Shown: piece by piece, positions 53,713 to 63,978 of the stretch
Layout: every line of letters begins with the position of its first letter
How positions within the stretch are numbered: position 1 is the first letter of the stretch
Source of the DNA: Bacillus methanolicus MGA3
Lineage (GTDB): Bacteria > Bacillota > Bacilli > Bacillales > Cytobacillaceae
Direction: 5' to 3'
Length of the DNA: 64,000 bases
Assembly (NCBI RefSeq): GCF_000724485.1
Contig: NZ_CP007739.1
Span: 1,472,843 to 1,536,842 of the forward strand
The notes under the pieces: model-generated
The model's input: only the letters and a program-made list of their open reading frames with translations
The model's database searches: none
What the model was told of the DNA's origin: nothing
Position numbers and translations under genes: made by a program

Positions 53713-55689
53713 GTGGCAAGAAATCAGCAAGCTTTTGATTACAACGATGATGCCATACAAGTACTGGAAGGCTTAGAGGCTGTTCGAAAAAGACCGGGTA
53801 TGTATATTGGAAGCACAGATGCCCGCGGTCTTCATCACTTAGTATATGAAATCGTGGATAATGCAGTCGATGAAGCTCTTGCCGGTTATGGCGATCATAT
53901 CATCGTGAAAATACATAAAGATAACTCGATCAGTGTTGTTGATAAGGGGAGGGGAATGCCAACCGGAATGCATAAACTAGGCAAGCCTACCCCTGAAGTG
54001 ATATTAACTGTTCTTCATGCGGGAGGTAAATTTGGACAAGGCGGATACAAGACAAGCGGCGGGCTGCACGGTGTCGGTGCATCTGTTGTAAATGCCCTGT
54101 CTGAATGGCTTGAAGTGACGATAAAAAGAGACGGTTTTGTCTACAGACAGAGATTTGAAAATGGCGGTAAACCTGTAACCACATTAGAGAAAATCGGCAA
54201 AACAAACCAAACGGGAACGACCATCCACTTTAAGCCGGATCCTAATGTTTTTTCTACGACAACATTTAACTATGAAACCTTATGTGAACGATTGCGCGAA
54301 TCTGCATTTTTATTGAAGGGTTTAAAAATTGAAATTATCGATGAACGCAATGATTTTCATGATGTGTTCCACTATGAGACCGGGATCAGGGCTTTTGTTG
54401 AATATTTGAACGAAGAAAAAGATGTCCTTCATCCAGTTGTCAGCTTTGAAGGGGAACAAAATGGAATTGAAGTAGAATTTGCATTTCAATTTAATGACGG
54501 CTTCTCTGAGAATGTGCTTTCGTTTGTTAACAATGTCCGTACAAAAGATGGCGGAACCCATGAAGCAGGTTCCAAGACTGCCATGACGCGTGCTTTCAAT
54601 GATTATGCTCGCAAGGTTGGTTTGTTAAAAGAAAAAGACAAAAACCTTGATGGAGCGGATATTCGCGAGGGATTGTCAGCCATCATTTCCGTTCGAATAC
54701 CGGAGAATCTTTTGCAGTTTGAAGGGCAAACAAAAGGAAAGCTAGGGACAAGTGAAGCACGCTCAGCTGTTGATGCAGTTGTTTCCGAACATCTTTCCTA
54801 CTTTCTTGAAGAAAATCCGGATATCAGTTCTTTGTTAATTAAAAAGGCAATCAAAGCTTATCAAGCGAGAGAGGCTGCAAGAAAAGCAAGAGAAGAAGCA
54901 CGGAGCGGCAAAAAACGCAAGCGCTCTGAAGCAATGCTTTCCGGTAAACTAACCCCGGCGCAATCAAGAAATCCGCAAAAAAATGAATTGTATCTTGTTG
55001 AGGGCGATTCCGCAGGAGGATCTGCCAAGCAGGGGAGGGACCGTCGTTTTCAGGCAGTCCTGCCTCTAAGGGGAAAGGTTATTAATACAGAAAAAGCAAA
55101 GCTTCAAGATATCTTCAAAAATGAAGAAATCAACACCATTATTCATGCAATTGGAGCAGGTGTAGGTGCCGATTTTAATCTTGGGGATGTTAATTATGAT
55201 AAAATCGTGATCATGACTGATGCTGATACAGATGGTGCCCATATTCAAGTATTGCTCCTTACTTTCTTTTACCGGTACATGAAGCCGCTCGTTGAAGCCG
55301 GCAAAGTGTTTATCGCTCTCCCGCCATTATATAAAGTCAGCAAGGGAACCGGAAAAAAAGAAGTGATTGAATATGCATGGAGTGATGAAGAACTCAAAGA
55401 TGCGATCAAAAAAGTCGGGAAGGGCTATATGATTCAACGCTATAAAGGTTTAGGAGAAATGAATGCCGACCAGCTGTGGGAAACAACTATGAATCCGGAA
55501 ACACGCACGCTTATTCGAGTCCGGATTGATGATGCTGCGCGCGCAGAACGCCGGGTAACGACCTTGATGGGCGATAAAGTTGAACCACGGCGCAAATGGA
55601 TAGAAAACAATGTGGCTTTTGGCCTTGAAGATGATGAGAATATTTTAGAAAACGAAAATATTTCGGTGGCAGAGGAGGTTGCTGATTAA
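53713..55689 (+). CDS. parE: DNA topoisomerase IV subunit B
   Basis: A 658-residue ATPase subunit of topoisomerase IV, which unlinks daughter chromosomes. GHKL ATP site: YEIVDNAVDEALAG and GRGMPTGMHK, then the lid GGLHGVGASVVNALS; Toprim: YLVEGDSAGGSAKQGRDRRF and MTDADTDGAHI; C-terminal QRYKGLGEMNADQLWETTM. I choose GTG 53713 (MARNQQAFDYNDD) since AAAGGGG is seven bases before it; ATG 53707 nearly touches the site. The stop overlaps the parC ATG by one base. Confidence 0.95.
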   Translation: MARNQQAFDYNDDAIQVLEGLEAVRKRPGMYIGSTDARGLHHLVYEIVDNAVDEALAGYGDHIIVKIHKDNSISVVDKGRGMPTGMHKLGKPTPEVILTVLHAGGKFGQGGYKTSGGLHGVGASVVNALSEWLEVTIKRDGFVYRQRFENGGKPVTTLEKIGKTNQTGTTIHFKPDPNVFSTTTFNYETLCERLRESAFLLKGLKIEIIDERNDFHDVFHYETGIRAFVEYLNEEKDVLHPVVSFEGEQNGIEVEFAFQFNDGFSENVLSFVNNVRTKDGGTHEAGSKTAMTRAFNDYARKVGLLKEKDKNLDGADIREGLSAIISVRIPENLLQFEGQTKGKLGTSEARSAVDAVVSEHLSYFLEENPDISSLLIKKAIKAYQAREAARKAREEARSGKKRKRSEAMLSGKLTPAQSRNPQKNELYLVEGDSAGGSAKQGRDRRFQAVLPLRGKVINTEKAKLQDIFKNEEINTIIHAIGAGVGADFNLGDVNYDKIVIMTDADTDGAHIQVLLLTFFYRYMKPLVEAGKVFIALPPLYKVSKGTGKKEVIEYAWSDEELKDAIKKVGKGYMIQRYKGLGEMNADQLWETTMNPETRTLIRVRIDDAARAERRVTTLMGDKVEPRRKWIENNVAFGLEDDENILENENISVAEEVAD

Positions 55690-58148
55690 TGTCAACGGTT
55701 GAAAAATTTCGTGACTTGCCACTTGAAGATGTGCTTGGCGACCGATTCGGGCGATACAGCAAATATATTATTCAAGAACGTGCCCTTCCGGATGCGAGAG
55801 ATGGTTTAAAACCTGTACAACGGCGTATTCTGTATGCGATGCATGTTGATGGAAATACGCATGAGAAAGGATTTCGAAAATCAGCCAAGACTGTCGGAAA
55901 TGTAATCGGCAATTATCATCCGCATGGTGATACATCTGTTTATGATGCAATGGTCCGCATGAGCCAGGAGTGGAAGCTTCGGAATCTCTTGATAGAAATG
56001 CATGGAAATAATGGAAGTATTGACGGCGATCCGCCGGCTGCCATGCGTTATACAGAGGCAAGGCTGTCAGCCATTGCAGCTGAACTTTTAAGAGATATTG
56101 ACAAACAAACGGTTGATTTTATCCCTAATTTTGATGACACGTCAAAAGAACCGACCGTTCTTCCGGCGATGTTTCCGAATCTACTCGTAAATGGCTCTAC
56201 AGGAATTTCTGCCGGTTATGCAACGGATATTCCGCCTCACCATCTTGATGAAGTGATTGACGGGGTTATTATGAGAATGGAAAATCCTGATTGTACCGTC
56301 CAGGATTTAATGACGGTCATTAAAGGTCCTGATTTTCCAACAGGTGGAATTATTCAAGGCGTTGAAGGAATTCAAAAGGCGTACGAAACTGGGAAAGGGA
56401 AGATCATTGTCCGCGGCAAAGCGGAAATTGAAAATATCCGCGGTGGAAGACAGCAAATTGTGATTACCGAAATTCCTTATGATGTAAATAAAGCCAATCT
56501 TGTTAAAAAGATCGATGAATTCCGCATGGACCGAAAAGTCGAAGGAATAGCAGAAGTACGGGACGAAACGGATCGGACAGGCTTGCGGATTGTGATTGAA
56601 CTGAAAAAAGATGCTGATGCAGAAGGTGTTTTGAATTACCTTTATAAAAACAGTGATTTACAAATTCCATATAATTTCAACATGGTCGCCATACATAAAA
56701 AAAGACCGAAGCTTATGGGACTTCGAGAGCTTCTTGATGCTTATATTGAGCACCAAAAAGAAGTCGTTACGCGTAGATCAAAATATGATTTGCAAAAAGC
56801 AAAGGAACGGCAGCACATTGTAGAAGGCTTAATGAAGGCATTATCCATCCTTGATGAGGTAATCGCTGTCATTCGCGCTTCAAAAGATAAACGAGATGCC
56901 AAAGATAACTTAATGGCAAAATTTGAATTTACCGAGCCTCAGGCTGAAGCGATCGTTTCCTTACAGCTATACCGTTTGACAAATACGGATATTACTGCAT
57001 TGAGAAACGAAGCGGAAGAATTGGCAAAGAAAATTGCAGAGTTAACAGCGATCCTAGAAAGTGATAAAAAACTTTCTTCTGTTATAAAAAAAGAATTAAA
57101 AGAAGTTAAAAAACGCTTCAAAGATGAACGCCGCACAAAAATTGAGGAAAAAATTGAAGAAATTAAGATTAATTTAGATGTCCTTGTTGCAAATGAGGAT
57201 GTTATCGTAACTGTAACGAAGGAAGGCTATGTCAAACGTACAAGCCAGCGTTCCTATGCTGCGTCTAATGGCCAGGACTTGGCGATGAAAGATTCAGACC
57301 GCCTTCTTGCCCAGTTTTATATGAATACAACAGACGTTCTGCTCATGTTTACGAATAAAGGCAATTATTTGTATTGTCCGGTTCATGAGCTTCCAGATAT
57401 TCGCTGGAAAGACCTTGGGCAGCATATTGCAAATCTCATCCAAATTGATCGGGATGAAGAAATTATCCGGGCAATACCTATTAAAGATTTTGAAATGGAT
57501 TCTTATTTGTTATTTATAACGAAAAATGGGATGGTAAAGAAAACAGAATTAAAGCATTACAAAGCCCAGCGTTATTCAAGACCGCTGGTTGCAATCAATC
57601 TGAAAGAGGATGACAATGTCATTGATGTTCATTTAACAGATGGCAATAAAGAAATTTTCTTAGCTACCCATTTCGGTTACGCGGTGCGTTTTCATGAAGA
57701 AGAAGTCAATATCGTCGGAGCACGGGCAGCTGGAGTAAAAGGAATCAATTTAAAAGAAAGCGATTTCGTAGCAGCCGGAAAAATCATTGAACAGCCATTA
57801 GAGGAAGCAGTCGTGATTGCAACTCAACGAGGCGCAATTAAGAAAATGAAATTGACCGAATTTGAACCTGGATCACGCGCAAAACGAGGAGTAGTTATGC
57901 TCCGTGAATTAAAATCAAACCCTCACCGAGTGATCGGTGCAGAAGTCGTTACAAATGATGACAATGTTATCGTGCAAACGGAAAAAGGTCATCTTGAAAA
58001 CATCAATATTTCAACTTTACGCGACAGTGACCGTTATTCAAATGGATCATTCCTGTTTGATGTGACGGAAACCGGAAATGCAAAAGTTCTTTGGAAACCC
58101 AAGCCAATGGTGATTCAGGAAGAAACTCCTGAAAAAAATACAGAATAA
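55689..58148 (+). CDS. parC: DNA topoisomerase IV subunit A
   Basis: An 819-residue cleavage-religation subunit. Quinolone-determining region HPHGDTSVYDAMVRMSQEWK (serine of GDTSVY present, about residues 79-90), catalytic tyrosine in AAMRYTEARLS (about 120), GSTGISAGYATDIPPHHLDE, a long coiled coil (about 400-500) and a C-terminal beta-pinwheel with repeats (NKGNYLYCPVHELPD, TKNGMVKKTEL, TQRGAIKKMKL). Translationally coupled to parE. QRDR residues look wild type. Confidence 0.96.
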   Translation: MSTVEKFRDLPLEDVLGDRFGRYSKYIIQERALPDARDGLKPVQRRILYAMHVDGNTHEKGFRKSAKTVGNVIGNYHPHGDTSVYDAMVRMSQEWKLRNLLIEMHGNNGSIDGDPPAAMRYTEARLSAIAAELLRDIDKQTVDFIPNFDDTSKEPTVLPAMFPNLLVNGSTGISAGYATDIPPHHLDEVIDGVIMRMENPDCTVQDLMTVIKGPDFPTGGIIQGVEGIQKAYETGKGKIIVRGKAEIENIRGGRQQIVITEIPYDVNKANLVKKIDEFRMDRKVEGIAEVRDETDRTGLRIVIELKKDADAEGVLNYLYKNSDLQIPYNFNMVAIHKKRPKLMGLRELLDAYIEHQKEVVTRRSKYDLQKAKERQHIVEGLMKALSILDEVIAVIRASKDKRDAKDNLMAKFEFTEPQAEAIVSLQLYRLTNTDITALRNEAEELAKKIAELTAILESDKKLSSVIKKELKEVKKRFKDERRTKIEEKIEEIKINLDVLVANEDVIVTVTKEGYVKRTSQRSYAASNGQDLAMKDSDRLLAQFYMNTTDVLLMFTNKGNYLYCPVHELPDIRWKDLGQHIANLIQIDRDEEIIRAIPIKDFEMDSYLLFITKNGMVKKTELKHYKAQRYSRPLVAINLKEDDNVIDVHLTDGNKEIFLATHFGYAVRFHEEEVNIVGARAAGVKGINLKESDFVAAGKIIEQPLEEAVVIATQRGAIKKMKLTEFEPGSRAKRGVVMLRELKSNPHRVIGAEVVTNDDNVIVQTEKGHLENINISTLRDSDRYSNGSFLFDVTETGNAKVLWKPKPMVIQEETPEKNTE

Positions 58149-58184
58149 TTTTTCCATATTGAAATAACAATGGGACCTACTTAT

Positions 58185-58252
58185 AAGGGTTCGACTCCCC
58201 CAGCAATAACAATTAGTTTTATTAGTATTGTGTTGGGAGGGGTCTGACCCGT
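58185..58252. repeat. Inverted repeat after parC
   Basis: GGGTTCGACTCCCCCAGCAATA and TATTGTGTTGGGAGGGGTCTGACCC pair imperfectly and are followed by GTTTTTATTTTT. The GGGGTCTGACCC arm links it to the 120-bp repeat family. Probably terminates parEC. Confidence 0.65.
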
Positions 58253-58348
58253 TTTTATTTTTGCAATCATAAAATTTGCGTTTATTCCTGCATTTTTTTG
58301 CCAAAAAGGGGGCACGATAACCTTATATTTGTGAAAGGGGTTATCAAA

Positions 58349-59098
58349 ATGAAAAAAGAATTATTGTTTACATTTGCTGCTTTCTTTTTTATTTCTCTTT
58401 CAGCCATTACGGGTGCCTATGCAGTCGGTCAATCAAATAAGAGTATAACTGTTTTACAAAATAAGGTGGATGTGACTGGCGACGGCAAGAAAGACAAGGT
58501 TTCAATCATTGGCATTCCATTTGAAGAGGGGGCAAATTTTTTAAAGGAAATTTTTTTGAAAATCGATGCTTCGAATGGAAAGAAATATAAAGTGAAATTG
58601 GAAGGCGGTTACGAACCGCATATTAAATATGAAGATTTAAACCATGATAAAGTGAAAGATCTGTTTATATCAATCTCAACGGGCGGAAGCGGCGGTTTAT
58701 CAAATTATTATTTGTATACTCTAAAAGATTTTCACTTAACGAACTTAACTGTTCCTGAACCTTTAGTCATGACAACCCAGTTTGAGGAAAATTATAAGGC
58801 ATCTTTAGTTATTGATGAGACTGGCCAAAAGTATAATTTTGACCTCAAAGACAGGAAAGCTGATTATGATAGGCTTGGATTATATGAAAACGGAAGACTT
58901 AATGAACCAACAGAATTGATGGTTTTGCCATATGGTACGTTTAAGCCGGTTATTGTGAAAGATAATCAATATGGATTGGTTGGTGTCCAAAGGGTCAGCG
59001 GGGCTTATCATGCAGATGGAATCGCATTTGTGGAATCGACTTGGTTTTACGAAAACGGAAAATGGAACTTACTTCATGCAAAAGTATACCGCCATTAA
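58349..59098 (+). CDS. Secreted protein with FG-GAP/VCBS-like calcium-site motifs
   Basis: A 249-residue protein with a signal peptide (LFTFAAFFFISLSAITGAYA). Two Asp-rich motifs, VDVTGDGKKDKVSI and EDLNHDKVKDLFIS, look like the D-x-D/N-x-D-G calcium loops of VCBS/FG-GAP repeats. The rest is beta-rich; the C-terminus ends WFYENGKWNLLHAKVYRH. Start ATG 58349 follows GAAAGGGG. Similar spore- or envelope-associated proteins of unknown role occur in bacilli. Confidence 0.65.
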   Translation: MKKELLFTFAAFFFISLSAITGAYAVGQSNKSITVLQNKVDVTGDGKKDKVSIIGIPFEEGANFLKEIFLKIDASNGKKYKVKLEGGYEPHIKYEDLNHDKVKDLFISISTGGSGGLSNYYLYTLKDFHLTNLTVPEPLVMTTQFEENYKASLVIDETGQKYNFDLKDRKADYDRLGLYENGRLNEPTELMVLPYGTFKPVIVKDNQYGLVGVQRVSGAYHADGIAFVESTWFYENGKWNLLHAKVYRH

Positions 59099-59807
<709 letters not shown>

Positions 59808-60406
59808 ATGTTGTTTCGACAAGCCATTGATGAATTTGTTTTGTACTTGCAAATGAAAAAAACTATTCACTTAACACCGTTGATGGTTATGCTTATGATT
59901 TGAGATGTTTCGAGAACTTCTTAATTCAACATGGTTATTCTGTACAACTCAATGACATTACAAAAACACTTGTTCGTCGTTTCATCCAGCATCAGATTAC
60001 AAAAGAAAATGTCAAACCTAGAACGATCTATCGGAGAATTTCTTGCTTGAAATCGTTCAGTAAATACTGTGTCAAAGAAAATCTAATCGACAACGATTTT
60101 ATGATCGGAATTGATACTCCTAAAACGGATAGTAAATTACCGACTTATATGTCCTTACTGGAACTGCAAAAGTTGTTCCGCTTTTTAGAACAAGACAATA
60201 GCCGAATGGCGATGCGAAACCATCTTCTATTTAAACTGTTAGCCACTACGGGTATGAGAAGATCTGAAATTGTTGAAATAACTTGGGAACAAATTGATTT
60301 ATCTAACAACACGATACGTATATATGGGAAAGGAAAAAAAGAGCGCTTACTCCCCCTTCATCCAATGGTTGTCCCTTGTCCTAGAGATTGGTGCACTACT
60401 TTATAA
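59808..60406 (+). pseudogene. Tyrosine recombinase, frameshifted and truncated
   Basis: ATG 59808 (GGAGGTG upstream) opens MLFRQAIDEFVLYLQMKK; after a run of seven A the frame is lost (eight A would restore it). It continues as NTVDGYAYDLRCFENFL..., KPRTIYRRISCLKSFSKYCV and LLATTGMRRSEIVEITWEQI, which holds the first catalytic Arg of phage-integrase/Xer enzymes. It stops after GKGKKERLLPLHP; the HxxR, H and catalytic Tyr are missing. Confidence 0.85.
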
Positions 60407-60629
60407 AACCGCTCTGATAACATGAATTTTTATAACAAAATGACTAATATGTGTTCTCCTTATATCTTTTTAACCCTTGCTTCATTAGTCACACATGTAT
60501 TGCTTCGCTGCACCACACATCACAGATGATGGAAATTCTTTAACTAATTTTTAGTTTAACAGGAGTACTTGAGTACGTTTCGTCCATCCATGTGCTCAGT
60601 TTTCTCTCATAATTATTATTCTGTATGCT

Positions 60630-61190
60630 TCAAACATTAAAGATATTTGCTAAGTTGATTTGTAAATCGGGATATAAAATAGAAATCAATTTATCCTCTG
60701 GACCAAATACGGATCTTTGCTGAAAATAACCATCTTTCCATCCTAGTACCTCTACCGTTCGATTGCTGGGGTCAATAATCCAGTATTCTTTTACACCATG
60801 ACTTTCGTATAAATAATACTTTTGGTTTCTATCCCTAACACCGGTGCTTGCTGATAATACCTCTATCACAATGTCAGGAGCACCTTTTAATCTGTTTTTA
60901 GTAATTTTATTCGTGTCACAAACAACTAGCAAATCGGGCTGAAGAACAATTTTTGATTCATCTTCGGACTCGTTGACATCCAACTGAACATCAAATGGAG
61001 ACAATATCACTTTACATCCTCGATTTTTGAAGTAAGACGCTAATTCAAGGTGCAACTCACCTACGACATATTGATGCTCGTAAGAAGGTGAAGTTAAAAG
61101 ATAGGGAATACCAGCAATAAGTTCCCAATTACCTTCTTTGTTTTTAATGTCTTTATAAGAATACACTTTATCTGACTCTTCATTTCTCAT
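60630..61190 (-). CDS. Uma2-family (DUF820) PD-(D/E)XK endonuclease-like protein
   Basis: A 186-residue protein with the Uma2 pattern: YELI-type WELIAGIPYLLTSPS near the N-terminus, HQYVVGELHLELASYF, VLQPDLLVVCD (metal Asp) and GAPDIVIEVLSAS followed by YESHGVKEYWIIDPSNRTVE (Glu and Lys of the PD-(D/E)XK site). No specific target known; such genes spread with mobile DNA, especially in cyanobacteria and some Bacillota. Complete and probably expressed, with a likely GGAGTG site upstream. Confidence 0.82.
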   Translation of the reverse strand: MRNEESDKVYSYKDIKNKEGNWELIAGIPYLLTSPSYEHQYVVGELHLELASYFKNRGCKVILSPFDVQLDVNESEDESKIVLQPDLLVVCDTNKITKNRLKGAPDIVIEVLSASTGVRDRNQKYYLYESHGVKEYWIIDPSNRTVEVLGWKDGYFQQRSVFGPEDKLISILYPDLQINLANIFNV

Positions 61191-61309
61191 ATGATTTCAC
61201 TCCTATATATTTATATTTTATTTAACAAAAAAGAGAAAACTTACATAGCGCACAAATGACTAATCATAAGTTTTCTCCCATTTTTATTTTCTTTATATCG
61301 TGCTTCTGC

Positions 61310-61471
61310 CTAGCTGGACTCGAATTTTTCTTTAATCTCTGCTACTTTCTTTAGTGGTATCTTTAATTCGTTAGAAATTTGTTCAACCGTTTTTCCTGCA
61401 ACCAAAAGTTTCAGTACAGCTATCGTATCTTCTTCGACTCTGTTTAAATATCGTTCTAAACCGGAAATCAA
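61310..61471 (-). CDS. Small ORF, possible C-terminal fragment of a nuclease-type protein
   Basis: A 53-codon ORF starting TTG behind GGGAGG: ISGLERYLNRVEEDTIAVLK, LLVAGKTVEQISNELKIPLK, ending EKFESS. The VxxISxxxxIPxxxVxxI helix-turn-helix-like end recalls the tail of Rpn/PD-(D/E)XK transposase-like proteins. Could be a remnant. Confidence 0.4.
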   Translation of the reverse strand: MISGLERYLNRVEEDTIAVLKLLVAGKTVEQISNELKIPLKKVAEIKEKFESS

Positions 61472-61534
61472 TAATTAAACCTCCCTATGCACTAGGAAAT
61501 GATACATCAGAAACATTTAGACTTAGAGCATTCA

Positions 61535-61687
61535 TTATTCTTTTACTTCTTCAGGTAGTTTGAGGTATTTATTCATGTGTCTAATATCCTCGAGGGATTT
61601 TCCGTCATTAATCATTTCTCTTAAAACTTCAATTTTCCCTTCTTGTTTAATCTCTTTCTTCTTGAATTCAGAGTAAGATAGAGCCAT
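61535..61687 (-). CDS. Small ORF resembling the tail of Rpn-like nucleases
   Basis: A 50-codon ORF; ATG 61687 follows AAGGAG. MALSYSEFKKKEIKQEGKIE, then VLREMINDGKSLEDIRHMNK and LPEEVKE. The pattern KxEVLxxMxxxGxSxExIxxxxxLxxEEV is that of the C-terminal tail of recombination-promoting nuclease-like proteins, of which the catalytic part is absent. Function unlikely. Confidence 0.4.
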   Translation of the reverse strand: MALSYSEFKKKEIKQEGKIEVLREMINDGKSLEDIRHMNKYLKLPEEVKE

Positions 61688-61888
61688 GATTTGTTTCTCC
61701 TTTTTAGAAATACGTAAATACAATTCTCCTACAAGAGTACATAGAATGCTTCACTCCGTATGAAGGAATTTACATAATAAAAAACGCCAGTCATCTTCCT
61801 CTTATACTGCTACTTATAATAGGGAGATCCAATTTAAATATAATGCACCTCGGATCTCTGCATTACTTATGATCACAAATGCTTATTT

Positions 61889-62803
61889 CTAACTGCTTGC
61901 TGATAACGCTTCGACAGCGTTTCTTCTCTCTTCTTCGCTTGATTTCGTGTATAGCCTTGTTGTATTCAAGTCGGAATGACCGGCTAAATCTGCGACTAAT
62001 GAAATGGGATAACCCTTTTCGATTAAGTCATGACAAAAAGAGTGGCGAAGTACATGAGGTGTCAATCCTTCTATATTAGTTTCATCACGAAGTTTTTTAA
62101 AAAAGTCCTCCACACCCTGTACAGTGAGCGGTGTCCGTTTTTGGGAAACGAATACTGCGTCTGTATGCTGTTCACCGCGCACATCTAACCAATCTTGTAT
62201 TGCTTTGATAACCTCTTTGCTAATTGTCACTCTTCGCATTTTGCCGCCTTTTCCGTTTTGTACAGTTAGTAATCCTTTATCCAATTCGATATCGTCAAGA
62301 CGTTGGGAAACAACCTCACTGACGCGCAAACCTGCCTTTAACATTAGGTAACAGATGGCTTTATTGCGAATCTTTTGATTCTGTTTTTTATCTCCAATGT
62401 TTTCAATCGCTCGTAAAAAGCAGTTCTTTTCGTTACGATTTAGCCAACGCGGTTCTGCCATTGTGCCGGAATGGATTCGTTGCATTTTGATATGTTTTAT
62501 CGGATTTTTCTGAATGGACTATTTCTCTTCTGCTAAATAAGAGAAATAGTTTCGAAGAGATTCAATTTTCTTATTGATCGTAATCATTGATAATCGTTTT
62601 CATTGTTTATTTTTTGCAACGTTCATGAGATATTGCTTGTAATCGCTAGTGTCAAGAGGAATGACTTCGCTTGGGTCGAAAGGTTTATCATATACGCCTT
62701 CCCACCATTGCGCGAACATTTTAACTTCGCCAATATAGGTTTTAACTGTATTTTCACGTTTGTTTAAGCGTAGCCATTCTTCGTAATCGGTTAAATAACT
62801 CAA
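61889..62803 (-). pseudogene. Tyrosine recombinase/integrase interrupted by two stop codons
   Basis: From TTG 62803 (GGGAG upstream) the N-terminal core-binding domain reads YEEWLRLNKRENTVKTYIGE to NVAKNKQ, then TGA (62600-62602). The same frame continues with INKKIESLRNYFSYLAEEK, a TAG near 62520, and then the catalytic domain with all residues: LKAGLRVSEVVSQRLDDIEL (Arg), GKGGKMRR (Lys), PHVLRHSFCHDLIEKG (His-Arg), LAGHSDLNTTRLYT (His, Tyr). Total length about 304 codons is normal. With no frameshift but two stops it is a pseudogene by simple mutation, or the catalytic ORF at 61889-62485 is separately translated. Confidence 0.82.
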
Positions 62804-63111
62804 TATTTCTCCCGCCTTTCAAATTATCAAACGGTATATTTTTTTGACTTCCTTATGTTTGATTGTTTCTTGGACATTATTGATAATTTCAGATTGTTGG
62901 TTATCTAAGTACGTAAGGAAGAAATCCATTTTCTCTGTATTCTTTAGGATTTTTTACCCTACAAATTGTTGTATTCTTTAAGATTTTTATCTCGTTCCCA
63001 AAAGATAAATCTTTAAGAATTCATATTCTTTATGATTTAGAACATTAAAATAAAAGTTAGGAAAAATCCTAACTAACGAAAAGTTTATGTAAATTTATAT
63101 ATAAATAATCG
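62804..63111. other. AT-rich region with short direct repeats
   Basis: No gene seen. TTCTTTARGATTTT-like units occur at about 62940, 62974, 63009 and 63027, between the integrase remnant and the next gene. They could be integrase arm sites or iterons. Lies in a region with few non-T/A bases, so chance similarity is possible. Confidence 0.45.
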
Positions 63112-63978
63112 CTACGCCTTTCTCTTAGTCCAAAAAACCCCTATACACCATACTTTTTGCATAATTTCTACTACATCGTTCTCTATGTATTTTGAACAGT
63201 CACAAAATCTATATTCACTGCCACATTTACTACATTCTGATTTTGTTACTATAAATGCAGGAGCAACTTGTAAATGTCCATTTTTAATTTCTTTGACAAC
63301 CTCGGTTTCTGAGCGTAACATTTTAATTTCCACACCTACTGCTTTATTCTTCTCATCCATATATAATTCATAATCTTTTGGAGAAAGGAATCTTCTTTCA
63401 AAATGTAACATTCCTGAAGAATTTAATAGCTCTCCGAGTTTAGGTTTATCGTTAGATTCTGGAAAATTATCTGTTAAGAATTTTGCGGCTGTTTCACACC
63501 ATAGACCAATTTCCGATTCCTGTGAAGGGAACCTTGACCCGCTGAAGTTGAACCATTTGATTAAATCATCTATATGTCCTGCAAAAGAAAAAACTGCTTC
63601 TTTAGTATCGTATTCGATTCCAATATTAAAAGTTATAGCTCTATCATCGTGTCTATCACGCCATGAGCAACATAACTCATGGATAACATCCAAAGTAACA
63701 TTTGCATCACGTACAGCTTGACTTCCCCTGTGTAAAAACAATGGGAAATTTATTAACATATCTTCAAAAGCGATAATCTCAGTATTCGGAGGTACGTTAA
63801 GTGTTTCACCACGCTTTCTTAATTTTTTTATTATTTCTAATGTATCCGCTTCTACATACCTAACTCTAGAATTGTTTAATTCAAGCGAATTTGTAACCCT
63901 TATCTTCCTTCTAGTATTCCGTTCTGAGGTTCTTGCGTGATAGGAAAGAGCTATACGTATTCCCTCACCTTTTTCCAT
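63112..63978 (-). CDS. Unknown protein with C-terminal zinc-ribbon-like cysteines (5' end may lie outside)
   Basis: At least 288 residues; the frame is still open at the window edge, so the start may be beyond 64000. No recognised domain. A C-terminal cluster, CSKCGSEYRFCDCSKYIEND, could bind zinc. The body is mixed alpha/beta without membrane segments (CSWRDRHDDRAITFNIGIEY, FEDMLINFPLFLHRGSQAVR). It neighbours mobile-element debris. Confidence 0.55.
   Translation of the reverse strand: MEKGEGIRIALSYHARTSERNTRRKIRVTNSLELNNSRVRYVEADTLEIIKKLRKRGETLNVPPNTEIIAFEDMLINFPLFLHRGSQAVRDANVTLDVIHELCCSWRDRHDDRAITFNIGIEYDTKEAVFSFAGHIDDLIKWFNFSGSRFPSQESEIGLWCETAAKFLTDNFPESNDKPKLGELLNSSGMLHFERRFLSPKDYELYMDEKNKAVGVEIKMLRSETEVVKEIKNGHLQVAPAFIVTKSECSKCGSEYRFCDCSKYIENDVVEIMQKVWCIGVFWTKRKA

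Noticed and set aside
62600..62602. Second in-frame TGA in the window (integrase at 61889-62803) as another selenocysteine codon.
   Set aside because: It lies in a poorly conserved linker, is followed by a TAG in the same frame, and no SECIS-like hairpin follows. A pseudogene or split gene is simpler.
62930..63045. CRISPR-like array of short AT-rich repeats.
   Set aside because: Units are imperfect, spacing is irregular (about 19-35 bases) and no cas gene is near; at best recombinase arm sites or iterons.
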